64,000 bases of DNA from Natronospirillum sp965602035 (lineage in GTDB: Bacteria; Pseudomonadota; Gammaproteobacteria; Pseudomonadales; Natronospirillaceae), in the NCBI GenBank assembly GCA_965602035.1, contig OZ271919.1:1736001-1800000 (forward strand). The letters run 5' to 3'. The notes beneath the pieces are model-generated. The model had not been told where the DNA came from and searched no databases. It saw only the letters and a program-made list of their open reading frames with translations. The position numbers and the translations under genes are program-made. This document shows, one piece after another, positions 1-8,753 of the stretch; the first letter of the stretch is position 1; each line of letters opens with the position of its first letter.

Positions 1-54
1 GTCCAGCGCGTTTTCATCAACTTTTATGGGCTCAACGTTGGTGCTATTAGTCAT
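1..54 (-). CDS. 5' end of an unidentified CDS, cut by the window edge
   Basis: An ATG at 54-52 reads 18 codons to the window edge (MTNSTNVEPIKVDENALD). An AGGAAGGA ribosome-binding site lies about 10 bases upstream of it. It follows the ABC ATPase gene by 39 bases in the same direction and is probably the last visible member of the importer operon. Too little is visible to name it; a catabolic enzyme for the imported substrate would fit the context but is only a guess. Confidence 0.6.
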   Translation of the reverse strand, partial: MTNSTNVEPIKVDENALD

Positions 55-93
55 AACTTGTTCGTCCTTCCTGTTTCAATCCGGACCATGGCC

Positions 94-1617
94 TCACGCG
101 TGGGCATGATCTTCGTTGTCCGTTCTGATACCCGAGATGGCCTTGATCAGCTTGTCCTCCGTGACCTCGGCCGCAGTGAAGGTCCGGATGAGTTCCCCTG
201 AATACATCGCGACAATTCGGTCGGACACATGCAGGATTTCCGGCATTTCCGAGCTGATAACGATGACCGCGTAACCCGATGCCGCCAGCTCCCGGATCAG
301 GTTGTGAATCTCGGCCTTGGACCCAACGTCGATACCGCGGGTTGGCTCATCGACAATTAGCACCCTGGGCCGCATTGACAGCCATTTCCCGATAACGATT
401 TTCTGCTGGTTGCCACCCGAGAGGTTGCCCACAGACTGCTGCCAGCCCGGTGTTCGTATATCCAGTCGATCCCGGTATTGGTCAAAAATGGCGACTTCGG
501 CCCCGTCAGACACAAACGGGCCAGCCGTCATGGCGTCAACCTGCGGCAGAGTCATGTTGTCCCGACAATTCATGCCAAGTACCAGCCCCTGCCCCTTGCG
601 GTCTTCCGGTACCAGTGAGATGCCGTGACTTATGGCCGTCGCCGGCGAATCGATGCGCACTTCCTCACCCTGCAGAAGGATGCGGCCCCCACTGGGGTTG
701 CGCAGACCAAACAAGGTTTCCGCAATTTCGGTGCGTCCGGCTCCGACCAGGCCGTAAAAACCGACGACCTCACCGGCCCTTACCTGAAAGCTGACGTTCT
801 GGAACTCCGCCCCGCAGCTGAGATCCTGCACCTCGATGGCCACATCACCCAGGGCGTGGTCAGAGACATGCCGGGACAAATCGAGCTTACGCCCGATCAT
901 CATCTGTGTGATGCTGTCTTCCGAACTGTCGCTGGTCAGCACTGTGCCCTGGTACTGGCCGTCGCGCAGCACACTGACGCGATCGGTCATCCGGAATATT
1001 TCTTCCATGCGGTGGGAGATGTAGACAATGCCCACACCCTCTTTTTTCAGCCCCGCAATCAACTCGAATAGCACCTCTTTCTCGGCATCCGTCAGTGAAG
1101 CCGTGGGCTCGTCAAAAATGACGGCCTTCGCCTCTACCGTAAGTGCCCGCGCTATTTCGACCATTTGCTGATTGGCAATCGACAGACTGCCGACCGGCGT
1201 TTCGGCATCGAATTTCACATTGAGCTTGCGCAGAATTTCGTTGGTGTTCTCGTGTAACGCTTTCCAGTCGACACGGCCGAAAGGCAGCTTCGGGAGCTCT
1301 CCCAGGAACACGTTTTCCGCCACCGACAGCTCATCGGCCAGGCTGAGCTCCTGATGAATAAACACGATGCCGTTCTTTTTGGCCTCGATCGGATTCCTCA
1401 TGACGACCGGCTTTTCGCCGACGAAGATCTGTCCTTCATCAGGCTGATAGATGCCACCCAACACTTTCATGAGTGTCGATTTGCCGGCACCGTTTTCACC
1501 CATCAGGGCGTGCACTTCACCGGGCAGCACTTCGAGAGACACATTATCGAGCGCCTTCACGCCGGGGAAACTCTTCGAGATTCCCTCCAGGCGGAGGGCT
1601 GGCGTTGGATTGCTCAT
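94..1617 (-). CDS. Sugar/polyol ABC importer, tandem ATPase (RbsA/MglA family)
   Basis: ATPase of a carbohydrate uptake (CUT2) ABC importer, on the cytosolic face of the membrane; it powers the two permeases encoded just upstream. The 507-residue length is normal for tandem-domain RbsA/MglA/XylG proteins. Domain 1 has Walker A GENGAGKST (residues 40-48), a degenerate signature LSIANQQ and Walker B VIFDEPTASL. Domain 2 has the degenerate P-loop GLVGAGRTE typical of this family, signature LSGGNQQK and Walker B LIVDEPTRGID. Its ATG overlaps the permease stop by 4 bases, so translation is probably coupled. The substrate cannot be told from the sequence; the downstream dehydrogenases suggest a polyol or sugar. 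Confidence 0.93.
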   Translation of the reverse strand: MSNPTPALRLEGISKSFPGVKALDNVSLEVLPGEVHALMGENGAGKSTLMKVLGGIYQPDEGQIFVGEKPVVMRNPIEAKKNGIVFIHQELSLADELSVAENVFLGELPKLPFGRVDWKALHENTNEILRKLNVKFDAETPVGSLSIANQQMVEIARALTVEAKAVIFDEPTASLTDAEKEVLFELIAGLKKEGVGIVYISHRMEEIFRMTDRVSVLRDGQYQGTVLTSDSSEDSITQMMIGRKLDLSRHVSDHALGDVAIEVQDLSCGAEFQNVSFQVRAGEVVGFYGLVGAGRTEIAETLFGLRNPSGGRILLQGEEVRIDSPATAISHGISLVPEDRKGQGLVLGMNCRDNMTLPQVDAMTAGPFVSDGAEVAIFDQYRDRLDIRTPGWQQSVGNLSGGNQQKIVIGKWLSMRPRVLIVDEPTRGIDVGSKAEIHNLIRELAASGYAVIVISSEMPEILHVSDRIVAMYSGELIRTFTAAEVTEDKLIKAISGIRTDNEDHAHA

Positions 1618-2615
1618 ACTTTCAGCTCCTGTGCACCCTTCACGTTAATCTGACGATCGATGTAGAGAACAAAGATCAGGATGAGGCCAATCACCAGGTT
1701 CACAGTCGACGTGTCCGCGCCCACGTACCCGAGCCCGTTGCGCAGCAACTGGATCGCCAGTACACCGCCCAACGTGCCGATAATGGAACCGGCACCACCG
1801 GCCAGCTTGGTACCACCCAGCACGACGGCGGTGATAACCCAGAGTTCATACAGCATCCCGTCATTGGGGTTCACCGACCCGGTACCTGAGGTGAAAACCA
1901 CGGCAGAGAGCGCGGCCAGAAAGCCAATGAGCGTGAAATTGATCAGCATGTGCGGGCCGACCCGGATGCCGGCATTCTTTGCCGCCTCCCGGTTGTTGCC
2001 AATGGCATAGGCGTTGCGGCCATGCACCGTGTAGCGGGTGATCAGCCAGACAATCAGAACCGTACCCAGCAAAAACCAACTGGCGGTGTGCAGGCCGAGA
2101 AACTGTGCCTCGGCGAAGTCGATAAGCGTCCAGTTAAGGTGCGATGTCGGATTCTCACCGTTGAACATGAACACCAGGCCCCGGTATCCCAGCATGGCGC
2201 CGAGCGTGACGATGAATGCATCGACACCCGTTTTCCAGACGATCAATCCGTTCAATGCGCCCAGCAGGGCTCCAGCGAGCAACGCCAATGCCCAGGCAAC
2301 GAAGATGACACCATCACCCCAGCCTGAGAACATCGGCCAGGTCATCACGTCGAGCATGATGATGCCGGCGATGGCGAACACCGCTCCCACGCTGAGATCA
2401 ATGTTGCCGTTGACCATTACCACGGTCATTCCGACCGCAATAATGCCAATCGGCGCCGCCTGTTTGATCAGCAGCAGCAAGTTGCCCGGATCCATGAAGC
2501 TGCCGGCACTGGCGTTCATGAATTCGCCCAGCACCGTGAACAGGACCAGTTCAAAGACAATAAATATCCAGATCGCACTGCGACTCAGTATTCTTTTGGT
2601 TACATCTGACTTCAT
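1614..2615 (-). CDS. Sugar ABC importer permease (RbsC family), subunit 1
   Basis: Inner-membrane permease of the same CUT2 importer. The 333 residues are mostly hydrophobic helices. The family stretch GMTVVMVNGNIDLSVGAVFA is followed by a conserved loop near the C-terminus with GTGSVNPNDG, then VVLGGTKLAGGAGS, both hallmarks of BPD_transp_2 permeases. The gene lies 9 bases after the second permease gene. The two permeases are divergent in sequence and probably form a heterodimer around the translocation path, unlike the single-RbsC ribose system. Confidence 0.92.
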   Translation of the reverse strand: MKSDVTKRILSRSAIWIFIVFELVLFTVLGEFMNASAGSFMDPGNLLLLIKQAAPIGIIAVGMTVVMVNGNIDLSVGAVFAIAGIIMLDVMTWPMFSGWGDGVIFVAWALALLAGALLGALNGLIVWKTGVDAFIVTLGAMLGYRGLVFMFNGENPTSHLNWTLIDFAEAQFLGLHTASWFLLGTVLIVWLITRYTVHGRNAYAIGNNREAAKNAGIRVGPHMLINFTLIGFLAALSAVVFTSGTGSVNPNDGMLYELWVITAVVLGGTKLAGGAGSIIGTLGGVLAIQLLRNGLGYVGADTSTVNLVIGLILIFVLYIDRQINVKGAQELKV

Positions 2616-2624
2616 GAGTGACTC

Positions 2625-3596
2625 CTACACCGATGCCCAGAGCTTTCCGCGCTTGACCGAAATATCGAGCCAGACTGCCAGAATGATGATGATCCAGGTG
2701 ATGACAAACTGAATGTAGAAAGGCAGCCCCATAAGCAGCAGGCCGTTCTGGATGAAGCCGAGTATCAGGACACCGATCACCGTTTTGAAAATGGTTCCGG
2801 AGCCACCGAGCAGTGAAGCACCGCCGAGTATGACCGCCGCCAGCACCTCGAGCTCCATGCCCTGGCCAACCGTGTTCTGACTGCCCATCGACCGACTGGC
2901 CTGGATCAGCCCGGCTGTAGCGACACAGAAGGCCGATATCAAGTAACAAGCAAAGACAGTCCGAACACGCGAGACGCCGGAGAAAACGGCAGCGGTTGAA
3001 TTGCCCCCTACTGCGTAAACCTTTCTTCCGAACGGAGTTTTGCTGAGCAACAGTCCAAGAAAGACTGCCAGCAACAAGAATATGACAACCGGCATGGAGA
3101 GCCCGAATACCTGGCTCTGGCCAAACACATCGAACCACGTTGCACTCTTGTCCGCGATATCCATGTTCTTGCCACCGGAGTAGGCAAGCGTCAGTCCATG
3201 TATGGCCGAAAGCATACCCAGCGTGACTATCAACGAGTTCAGTCGCAGATACGCTACAAGGAAGCCGATAAAGGCGCCCAGCCCCAGCGTCATCAGATAC
3301 ATGGAGGGGATCGCCATCGCCGGGCCAAGTTTGTCGTGAAGGTCCAGCACCACAATAGTGGAAAAAGACATCATGGACCCGACCGACAGATCCAGATTGC
3401 CGCTGATTACCACGAAGGTTACGCCGAGCGCCATGACACCCAGAATTGCCGATGAGCGGACCACAGCGTCGAGATTGTCAAAAGAGAGGAACCGGGAGTT
3501 GGCCAATGCAAAAATCGCCATGAACAGCACAAATGCGACCAGAATGCCGTTCTTCCCCAGCAAATTCAGAACCTTTTTGCTGGCTGTATTTGCCAT
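2625..3596 (-). CDS. Sugar ABC importer permease (RbsC family), subunit 2
   Basis: Second inner-membrane permease of the importer, 323 residues. It carries the family motif VTFVVISGNLDLSVGSMMSF near residues 58-77, the loop SRSMGSQNTVGQG, and the following VILGGASLLGGSG. It is separated from the upstream binding-protein gene by 172 bases that contain a hairpin followed by a T-rich run, so the permease and ATPase genes may be transcribed at a lower level than the binding protein. Start ATG at 3596. Confidence 0.92.
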   Translation of the reverse strand: MANTASKKVLNLLGKNGILVAFVLFMAIFALANSRFLSFDNLDAVVRSSAILGVMALGVTFVVISGNLDLSVGSMMSFSTIVVLDLHDKLGPAMAIPSMYLMTLGLGAFIGFLVAYLRLNSLIVTLGMLSAIHGLTLAYSGGKNMDIADKSATWFDVFGQSQVFGLSMPVVIFLLLAVFLGLLLSKTPFGRKVYAVGGNSTAAVFSGVSRVRTVFACYLISAFCVATAGLIQASRSMGSQNTVGQGMELEVLAAVILGGASLLGGSGTIFKTVIGVLILGFIQNGLLLMGLPFYIQFVITWIIIILAVWLDISVKRGKLWASV

Positions 3597-3719
3597 AGTG
3601 AAACCCTGATACGGTTGTAGTTGTCGTAATTACCCGTGCCCGTCAGCAGCCGTTTCGCGTCAGCGCAAGAATTTGCTCAGAGCCAGCGAGTCATCAGTTT
3701 TCGGCTTCTTGTCCGGGAC

Positions 3720-3756
3720 TTCGAAGAAAAGAGCCGGGTGCACGAGGGCACCCGGC
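3720..3756 (-). terminator. Intra-operon terminator/attenuator after the binding-protein gene
   Basis: On the minus strand a perfect 9-bp stem (plus-strand GCCGGGTGC at 3733-3741 and GCACCCGGC at 3748-3756, loop of 6) is followed by a T-rich run (CTCTTTTCTTC). It starts only 13 bases after the binding-protein stop codon and before the permeases. Partial termination here would give more binding protein than membrane components, as known for many ABC operons. Confidence 0.7.
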
Positions 3757-3768
3757 ATGTCATCACGA

Positions 3769-4725
3769 TCAGAAAACCGGACGGGTAAACTCGTCCATGT
3801 TGTCCTGAGTGATCTTCGGTGTGTCAAAGTAGTTCAGGAATGGCACCTCCTCGCCTTCCAGCACGTCAATCGCCGTTTGCAGAGCGGCTTCCGCGTCATC
3901 GACCGGAGACTGGTAGATTGAACCCCAGTAGTCACCCTCTGCCATGGCGTCATAACCGACGGCAAAGTTGGTCGCACCGACAAAGGTGATTTCGTCTTCA
4001 CGACCAGCGGCGCGGGCAGCGTTCAGAGCACCAACACCCATGTTGTCGTCACCGGAATAGACACCGTCAATCTGATCGTACTGCGTCAGGAATGCTTCCA
4101 TGACCTGCTGCGCACGCTCACGGTTCCAGTCACCGGGTTGTTCGTCGATCTGCGTCACGTTCGGGCAGACTTCCGGCAGCCGATCATTGAAGCCCTGGGC
4201 CCGCTCGATGGCCGTCGTGTAGCCTGGCTGACCGGTGATGTGAACGACCTGGGCGGAATCTGCAATACCCAGCTCCTTGAACCGATCACACATGATTTCC
4301 GCTGAGCGACTGCCCTGGGTGACATTGTCAGGACCAGAGAACGACGCAATGAAGTCAAAGCCGGCTTCAGCGATGTTCGAATTGGTCACAATCACCGGAA
4401 TATCCGCCTGATGCGCACGGCGTACTGCCGGAATGACCGCCTCACCGTTGGTCGGCCAGATGATAATGGCATCGACATTCTGCTGGATCAGGTTGTCTAC
4501 CTGTGAGATCTGCCGCGCCACGTCACCACCGGCGTCAAGCACAACGGTCCTGACGTTATCGTTATCTTCGGCTGCGGCAATGAAAGCCTGCTCATAGGTT
4601 GTCTGGTAGCTGTCCACGCCTACGTTGTTCTGCGTGATACCGATCCGGTACTGCGCACTGGCGAGTGCCGGTACCATCAGGATGGAAGACGCCACAGCTG
4701 TCATGGCAAGGGTATTTGTTTTCAT
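3769..4725 (-). CDS. Periplasmic sugar-binding protein of the ABC importer (RbsB-like)
   Basis: Type I periplasmic binding protein (Peripla_BP_4 family) that delivers substrate to the two permeases. A signal peptide is clear: MKT, a hydrophobic core to residue 22, then ALASA and mature AQYRIGITQ. The fold is recognisable from the early beta strand RIGITQN, the QISQVDNLIQQNVDAIIIWP segment, PVIVTNS and the late SGDDNMGVGALNAARAAG. Length 318 is normal. First gene of the importer operon; the divergent region upstream carries inverted repeats that may bind the regulator encoded on the other side. Confidence 0.93.
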   Translation of the reverse strand: MKTNTLAMTAVASSILMVPALASAQYRIGITQNNVGVDSYQTTYEQAFIAAAEDNDNVRTVVLDAGGDVARQISQVDNLIQQNVDAIIIWPTNGEAVIPAVRRAHQADIPVIVTNSNIAEAGFDFIASFSGPDNVTQGSRSAEIMCDRFKELGIADSAQVVHITGQPGYTTAIERAQGFNDRLPEVCPNVTQIDEQPGDWNRERAQQVMEAFLTQYDQIDGVYSGDDNMGVGALNAARAAGREDEITFVGATNFAVGYDAMAEGDYWGSIYQSPVDDAEAALQTAIDVLEGEEVPFLNYFDTPKITQDNMDEFTRPVF

Positions 4726-4853
4726 AACTACTCTCCGCTATTGTTTTTTTGCTGTGAGTATCAGTGCCGGTTGAAGTCTACGGAGGATCCGTATACCCGC
4801 CCGGCCTCAAGTCAGCTCCTAAACCTTACCTCCGGTTGCGCCCCGAGAAACCC

Positions 4854-4894
4854 CACAATATATCCATTGTGAATACCGCACATCCATTTTGGAT
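4854..4894. promoter_or_regulatory. Candidate operator: two inverted repeats in the divergent intergenic region
   Basis: The 284 bases between the importer operon (minus) and the regulator gene (plus) contain CACAAT-N6-ATTGTG (4854-4871) and ATCCA-TTT-TGGAT (4882-4894), about ten bases apart. They share the core ATCCATT and lie in AT-richer DNA than their surroundings. Divergent regulator/target genes with palindromes between them usually mark autoregulated operators. No convincing -35/-10 pair was assigned. Confidence 0.5.
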
Positions 4895-5009
4895 ATCATA
4901 ATGGTTACTTTGAGAAAGCGGTTTGAGTACATTCTAGCCTCAATATTCATTCGAGCCCGACTGCATAACCGCACAAAAAAGGCAGCGGGCCGTTTGCGGA
5001 GTGCCACAG

Positions 5010-6755
5010 ATGTCAACCCTGCAGCGGAACGGGAGAATAGAGAACACGGAGCCTGCTGTACCCACAGCCGCGTTGCTGCGCTTTCTGGATTTCCTGGATG
5101 ACCAGATGCTGGCTTTCGAGTCAGCGCACGACCTGTTCAGACCCAACGCCCACATCCGCATGTGTGTGGAACTGCTGCGGAGGCATTTCCAGGGAAAAGT
5201 GACCTCACCGACGCTGCTGGTCGATATCAGCGGCCTGCCCTACACCACCGCGACAAGGCGGCTGAATGAACTGATTGAGTCAGGGCTGATCCAGCGCCGT
5301 GTCCGGCACAAGAACGGTCGCAGCTTTACCGTACACCCCAGTGACCACCTGCTGACGCTCTGGGTTCAGCTCGCACACGATAACGAGCTGCTGATAAGTG
5401 AGCCGGCCGGCTCCATAGAGGAGAGCGGCGATCACATTGAGCGCTTCTACGGCAGCGCCTACTTCAGCGAACGGGTCTCAGCGCCGCTGAACGTGCTCAG
5501 TGCCCCGCTCTCGCTGACCGGCGGCCTGCGTATGCTGTCACACAGCGACCCCTCCTTTCTGATCATGAACAAGCTCAAGCGGCATTTCGAACTGATCATC
5601 GGCTGCCCGATTCACCAGCGGTCCTACTCACTCGACAAGCTGTATGACGAGGTCGTTGAGAACTCGACCCGTGACAAGAGCAGCCATGATCTCGTGGCGG
5701 TCAATTTTCCGTGGGTCGGTGAGTTCGCAGAGCGCGGCATGCTGCTCCCGCTGAACTCGCTCATCAACCTGGATGAACTCAACCCGGAGGACTTTCACCC
5801 ACCGAGCTGGCGCGCTGCCCATTGGCATGGCCAGTGTTACGGCATTCCGGTCGAAACCACCTCCGAGGTGTTGATGTACCGCACCGATCTTTTCGCCGAA
5901 GCGGGCCTGAAGCCACCGGAGACAACCGACGAGTTACTGGAAGCGGTCAAGACCCTGCACCGGCCGGAAAAGCAGCAATACGGAATCGGCTGGAACGCCG
6001 CGAGAGGCACCGCACTGGCCCACACCTTCATGATGGCCATGGCAGACTTCGGGCAGCCGATCATTGACCTGCCACCTGATGGCGACGGCTTTTCAACTGA
6101 CGCGCTCGGAACCACCAAGTGTCGTTCCATGATCGACTCAGACGCCGGCCTAAAGGCGGCGTATTTTCTGATGGAGCTGCTGAAGTACTCGCCACCGAAC
6201 ATCCTGACCATGTCCTGGTACGAACGCACCAAGAGCTATGCGCAGGGCCAGGTGGCGATGATCTACAACTTCACTCAGATGACGCCCTATTTCGAGTTTG
6301 ACGACACGTCGCCTGCCCAGGGCAACACCGGGTTCGTTCCCCATCCCGCCGGACCGGGCAGAACGCCAGTAGCACCGCTGGGCGGATTCATGCTCGCGAT
6401 TCCAAGCAACCTCGGTGAGCGACGGATCGAAGAGGCAGCCATTGCCCTCCAGGCGTTCACATCCGATCCGGCACAGAATCTCTACGTGAAAAATGGCAGT
6501 CACGGTTGCTCCCGGTATTCGGCGAGCGAAGACCCGGAAATACGGTCCACCTCCCCGGTATTCGACGCGCTGGATCAGCAGGCGCTGCAGAATCAGCTGC
6601 AGGCCTGGCCCCGGCCACCGACACCGGAATTCGGAGCCATTACCCAGTTTTGCGGCGTCGTACTACACGAAATGCTGCGAAAGGTCATCACGCCTGAAGA
6701 AGCGCTCGAACGCGCTCATGAAGGGGTGCAAAAACTTATCGACAATTGGCAATAA
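5010..6755 (+). CDS. Winged-helix regulator fused to a solute-binding-protein (family 1) domain
   Basis: A 581-residue protein without signal peptide or membrane helix, so probably cytosolic. Residues about 47-117 look like a winged helix: PTLLVDISGLPYTTATRRLN, then LIESGLIQRRVRHKNGRS as recognition helix and wing. From about residue 160 to the end it resembles family 1 solute-binding proteins (MalE/UgpB type): LNSLINLDELN, a GIPVETTSEVLMYRTDLF strand, YAQGQVAMIYNF, PLGGFMLAIPS. Such domains are normally secreted; here one seems to serve as an intracellular ligand sensor. ATG 5010 is preferred over GTG 5001 because GGAG sits 8 bases before it. It faces the importer operon and lies 21 bases before the SDR gene, so it probably controls both. 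The regulatory role is inference. Confidence 0.8.
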   Translation: MSTLQRNGRIENTEPAVPTAALLRFLDFLDDQMLAFESAHDLFRPNAHIRMCVELLRRHFQGKVTSPTLLVDISGLPYTTATRRLNELIESGLIQRRVRHKNGRSFTVHPSDHLLTLWVQLAHDNELLISEPAGSIEESGDHIERFYGSAYFSERVSAPLNVLSAPLSLTGGLRMLSHSDPSFLIMNKLKRHFELIIGCPIHQRSYSLDKLYDEVVENSTRDKSSHDLVAVNFPWVGEFAERGMLLPLNSLINLDELNPEDFHPPSWRAAHWHGQCYGIPVETTSEVLMYRTDLFAEAGLKPPETTDELLEAVKTLHRPEKQQYGIGWNAARGTALAHTFMMAMADFGQPIIDLPPDGDGFSTDALGTTKCRSMIDSDAGLKAAYFLMELLKYSPPNILTMSWYERTKSYAQGQVAMIYNFTQMTPYFEFDDTSPAQGNTGFVPHPAGPGRTPVAPLGGFMLAIPSNLGERRIEEAAIALQAFTSDPAQNLYVKNGSHGCSRYSASEDPEIRSTSPVFDALDQQALQNQLQAWPRPPTPEFGAITQFCGVVLHEMLRKVITPEEALERAHEGVQKLIDNWQ

Positions 6756-6776
6756 CAACAACCTCAGGAGAGTGTT

Positions 6777-7586
6777 ATGGATACAAAACGACTGGCAGGC
6801 AAGAACATTGTCATCACGGGTGCCGCTCAGGGTATGGGCGCTGCCAACGCGGTCAACTTCGCGGCGCAGGGTGCCAACGTGGTGCTGGGTGATCTCAATG
6901 TCGACGGCGCCAAAGCGGTGGCAGACGAAATCAATGCCAAAGGCAATGGCAAAGCCATCGCCGTGCCAATGAATGTCACCAGGCGGGAAGACCACACCGC
7001 GGCGGTACAGGCCTGCGTGGACGCCTTCGGCTCCATGAACGTGTATATGAACAACGCCGGTGTGAACAAGCCCAAGATGTTCCTCGACATTGATGATGAG
7101 AACTGGGACCTGATCATGAATGTCAACACCAAGGGCATGCTGTATGGCATGCAGGAAGCCACCAAGCAGATGATCAAGCAGGGGCCGATGGAAGACCACC
7201 CCTACAAGATCGTCAATGTCGGCAGCATTCTGTCTCGAGAAGCATTCCTTGATGTTATCCCCTACTCGTGTTCAAAGCACGCGACCCTGGCTCTGATCAA
7301 GGGGGGCGCCAAGGCACTCTGGGAGCACAAGATCACCGTAAATGGCTATGGCCCCGGTGTCGTCAAGACGGAACTCTGGGAGCAACTGGATAAGGATCTG
7401 GTTGAAATCGGCATGTTCGAGGAGGAAGGCCAGTCCATGGACCACCTCGCCAAGACCATGATCCTGATGAAAAAGTTGTCGACGCCGGACGACGTTACCG
7501 GCACAGCTTCCTTCCTGTGCTCCGATGACAGCGACTATATGACCGGCCAGCTGATCATGATCGACGGCGGCATTGTCATGCAGTAG
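6777..7586 (+). CDS. Short-chain dehydrogenase/reductase, polyol or acetoin type
   Basis: Classical SDR oxidoreductase of 269 residues. It has the Rossmann motif TGAAQGMG near residue 15, the NNAG motif (MNNAGVNKP), active-site Ser in VNVGSIL, and the YxxxK pair in PYSCSKHA. The aspartate in LGDLN after beta strand 2 suggests NAD(H). The C-terminal DGGIVMQ ending is typical. A strong AGGAG site precedes the ATG, 21 bases after the regulator stop. In context it may oxidise an imported polyol or a hydroxyketone before the 2-oxoacid/acetoin-type dehydrogenase acts. A hairpin follows the gene. Confidence 0.88.
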   Translation: MDTKRLAGKNIVITGAAQGMGAANAVNFAAQGANVVLGDLNVDGAKAVADEINAKGNGKAIAVPMNVTRREDHTAAVQACVDAFGSMNVYMNNAGVNKPKMFLDIDDENWDLIMNVNTKGMLYGMQEATKQMIKQGPMEDHPYKIVNVGSILSREAFLDVIPYSCSKHATLALIKGGAKALWEHKITVNGYGPGVVKTELWEQLDKDLVEIGMFEEEGQSMDHLAKTMILMKKLSTPDDVTGTASFLCSDDSDYMTGQLIMIDGGIVMQ

Positions 7587-7595
7587 CTCCGGCCA

Positions 7596-7623
7596 ATGGG
7601 CGACGGCTCAATGTGTCGCCCAT
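7596..7623 (+). terminator. Hairpin after the SDR gene, no T-run
   Basis: ATGGGCGAC (7596-7604) and GTCGCCCAT (7615-7623) form a perfect 9-bp stem ten bases after the SDR stop. No T-tract follows, so it could be a processing or stability hairpin, a weak terminator, or both. It separates regulator plus SDR from the dehydrogenase genes. Confidence 0.45.
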
Positions 7624-7740
7624 GCTGAAATTAATGCCGGGACTGCAGCCGATGCAGTTCCGGCTGCCACTACCGGGAAACCATGGGCTGCGCGCCGCGT
7701 GGACTGAAACGCGTCCGACCGCCAACCTGAGAGGTTTGCA

Positions 7741-8742
7741 ATGAGCAAAGACCAGAAGAAGCTGAGTGCAGAGGATGCACTGCGAATGTTCCGTCAGATG
7801 CTGTGCATACGGACATTCGAAAACAACGCGAATCAACTGTACCTGTCGGCCAAAATGCCCGGCCTGACGCATATGTATTCGGGCGAGGAAGCGGTGGCCG
7901 TCGGCATCTGCGAGGCGCTGACGCCGTCCGACAAGATTACATCAACACACCGGGGTCATGGTCACTGCGTTGCCAAGGGAGCGGACTTCAAACGGATGTT
8001 CTGCGAGCTGCTCGGACGTGAAGAGGGCTACTGCCGCGGCAAGGGCGGGTCGATGCATATCGCCGACCAGTCCAACGGCAACCTTGGTGCAAATGCCATC
8101 GTCGGCGGCTCATTGGGCATCGCCACCGGGGCCGCCATGACGGCAAAACTGAAAAAGTCCGGCGATGTGGCGGTCTGTTTTTTCGGTGACGGTGCAACCG
8201 CGCAGGGCCTGCTCTATGAGGTTATGAACATGGCAGCGCTCTGGAGCCTGCCCGTTATATACGCCTGTGAGAACAACGGCTATTCCGAGTACACCAAAAC
8301 AGAGGAAATTGCGGCAGGGTCGATTACTGCACGGGCAGAGGCTTTTGGGATTGAGGCTCACCAGGTCGATGGCCAGGACGTAATTGCTGTCAACGAGTTG
8401 GCACAAAGTCTGGTTGAGCGGGCACGCAACGGTGAAGGGCCGTTCTTCCTCGAGCTGATGACCTATCGGTACCACGGTCACCACGTCGGCGACATAAACC
8501 GCGAATACTACCGCGCCAAGTCGGAGGAAGAAGAGTGGCGCCAGAATCGTGACCCCATCATTCGGTTGCGCTCCTGGATCGTCGAAAACGGCCATGCGAC
8601 CGAAGAGCAACTTGACGCCATCAATGACGAAGTGGTCAGGGAAGCGGAAGACGCGGTGGCCTATGCACTGGAGGCGCCCTATCCGGATGTCTCCGAGGTA
8701 GACATGCATGTGTTCACTGATATCAAGCATGTGCTGGCCTGA
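7741..8742 (+). CDS. TPP-dependent 2-oxoacid/acetoin dehydrogenase E1, alpha subunit
   Basis: Alpha subunit of a heterotetrameric E1 (AcoA/PdhA type). It binds thiamine diphosphate and decarboxylates a 2-oxoacid or cleaves acetoin. The diphosphate-binding motif FFGDGATAQG leads into ENNGYSEYT about 30 residues later. Other family landmarks are MPGLTHMYSGEEAVAVG, THRGHGHCVAKG and GKGGSMH. Length 333 fits AcoA. It starts the run E1 alpha, E1 beta, lipoyl protein, aldehyde dehydrogenase, E2. Acetoin dehydrogenase is the closest guess by appearance; a pyruvate or branched-chain substrate is not excluded. Confidence 0.9.
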   Translation: MSKDQKKLSAEDALRMFRQMLCIRTFENNANQLYLSAKMPGLTHMYSGEEAVAVGICEALTPSDKITSTHRGHGHCVAKGADFKRMFCELLGREEGYCRGKGGSMHIADQSNGNLGANAIVGGSLGIATGAAMTAKLKKSGDVAVCFFGDGATAQGLLYEVMNMAALWSLPVIYACENNGYSEYTKTEEIAAGSITARAEAFGIEAHQVDGQDVIAVNELAQSLVERARNGEGPFFLELMTYRYHGHHVGDINREYYRAKSEEEEWRQNRDPIIRLRSWIVENGHATEEQLDAINDEVVREAEDAVAYALEAPYPDVSEVDMHVFTDIKHVLA

Positions 8743-8753
8743 GGAGAATTAGA

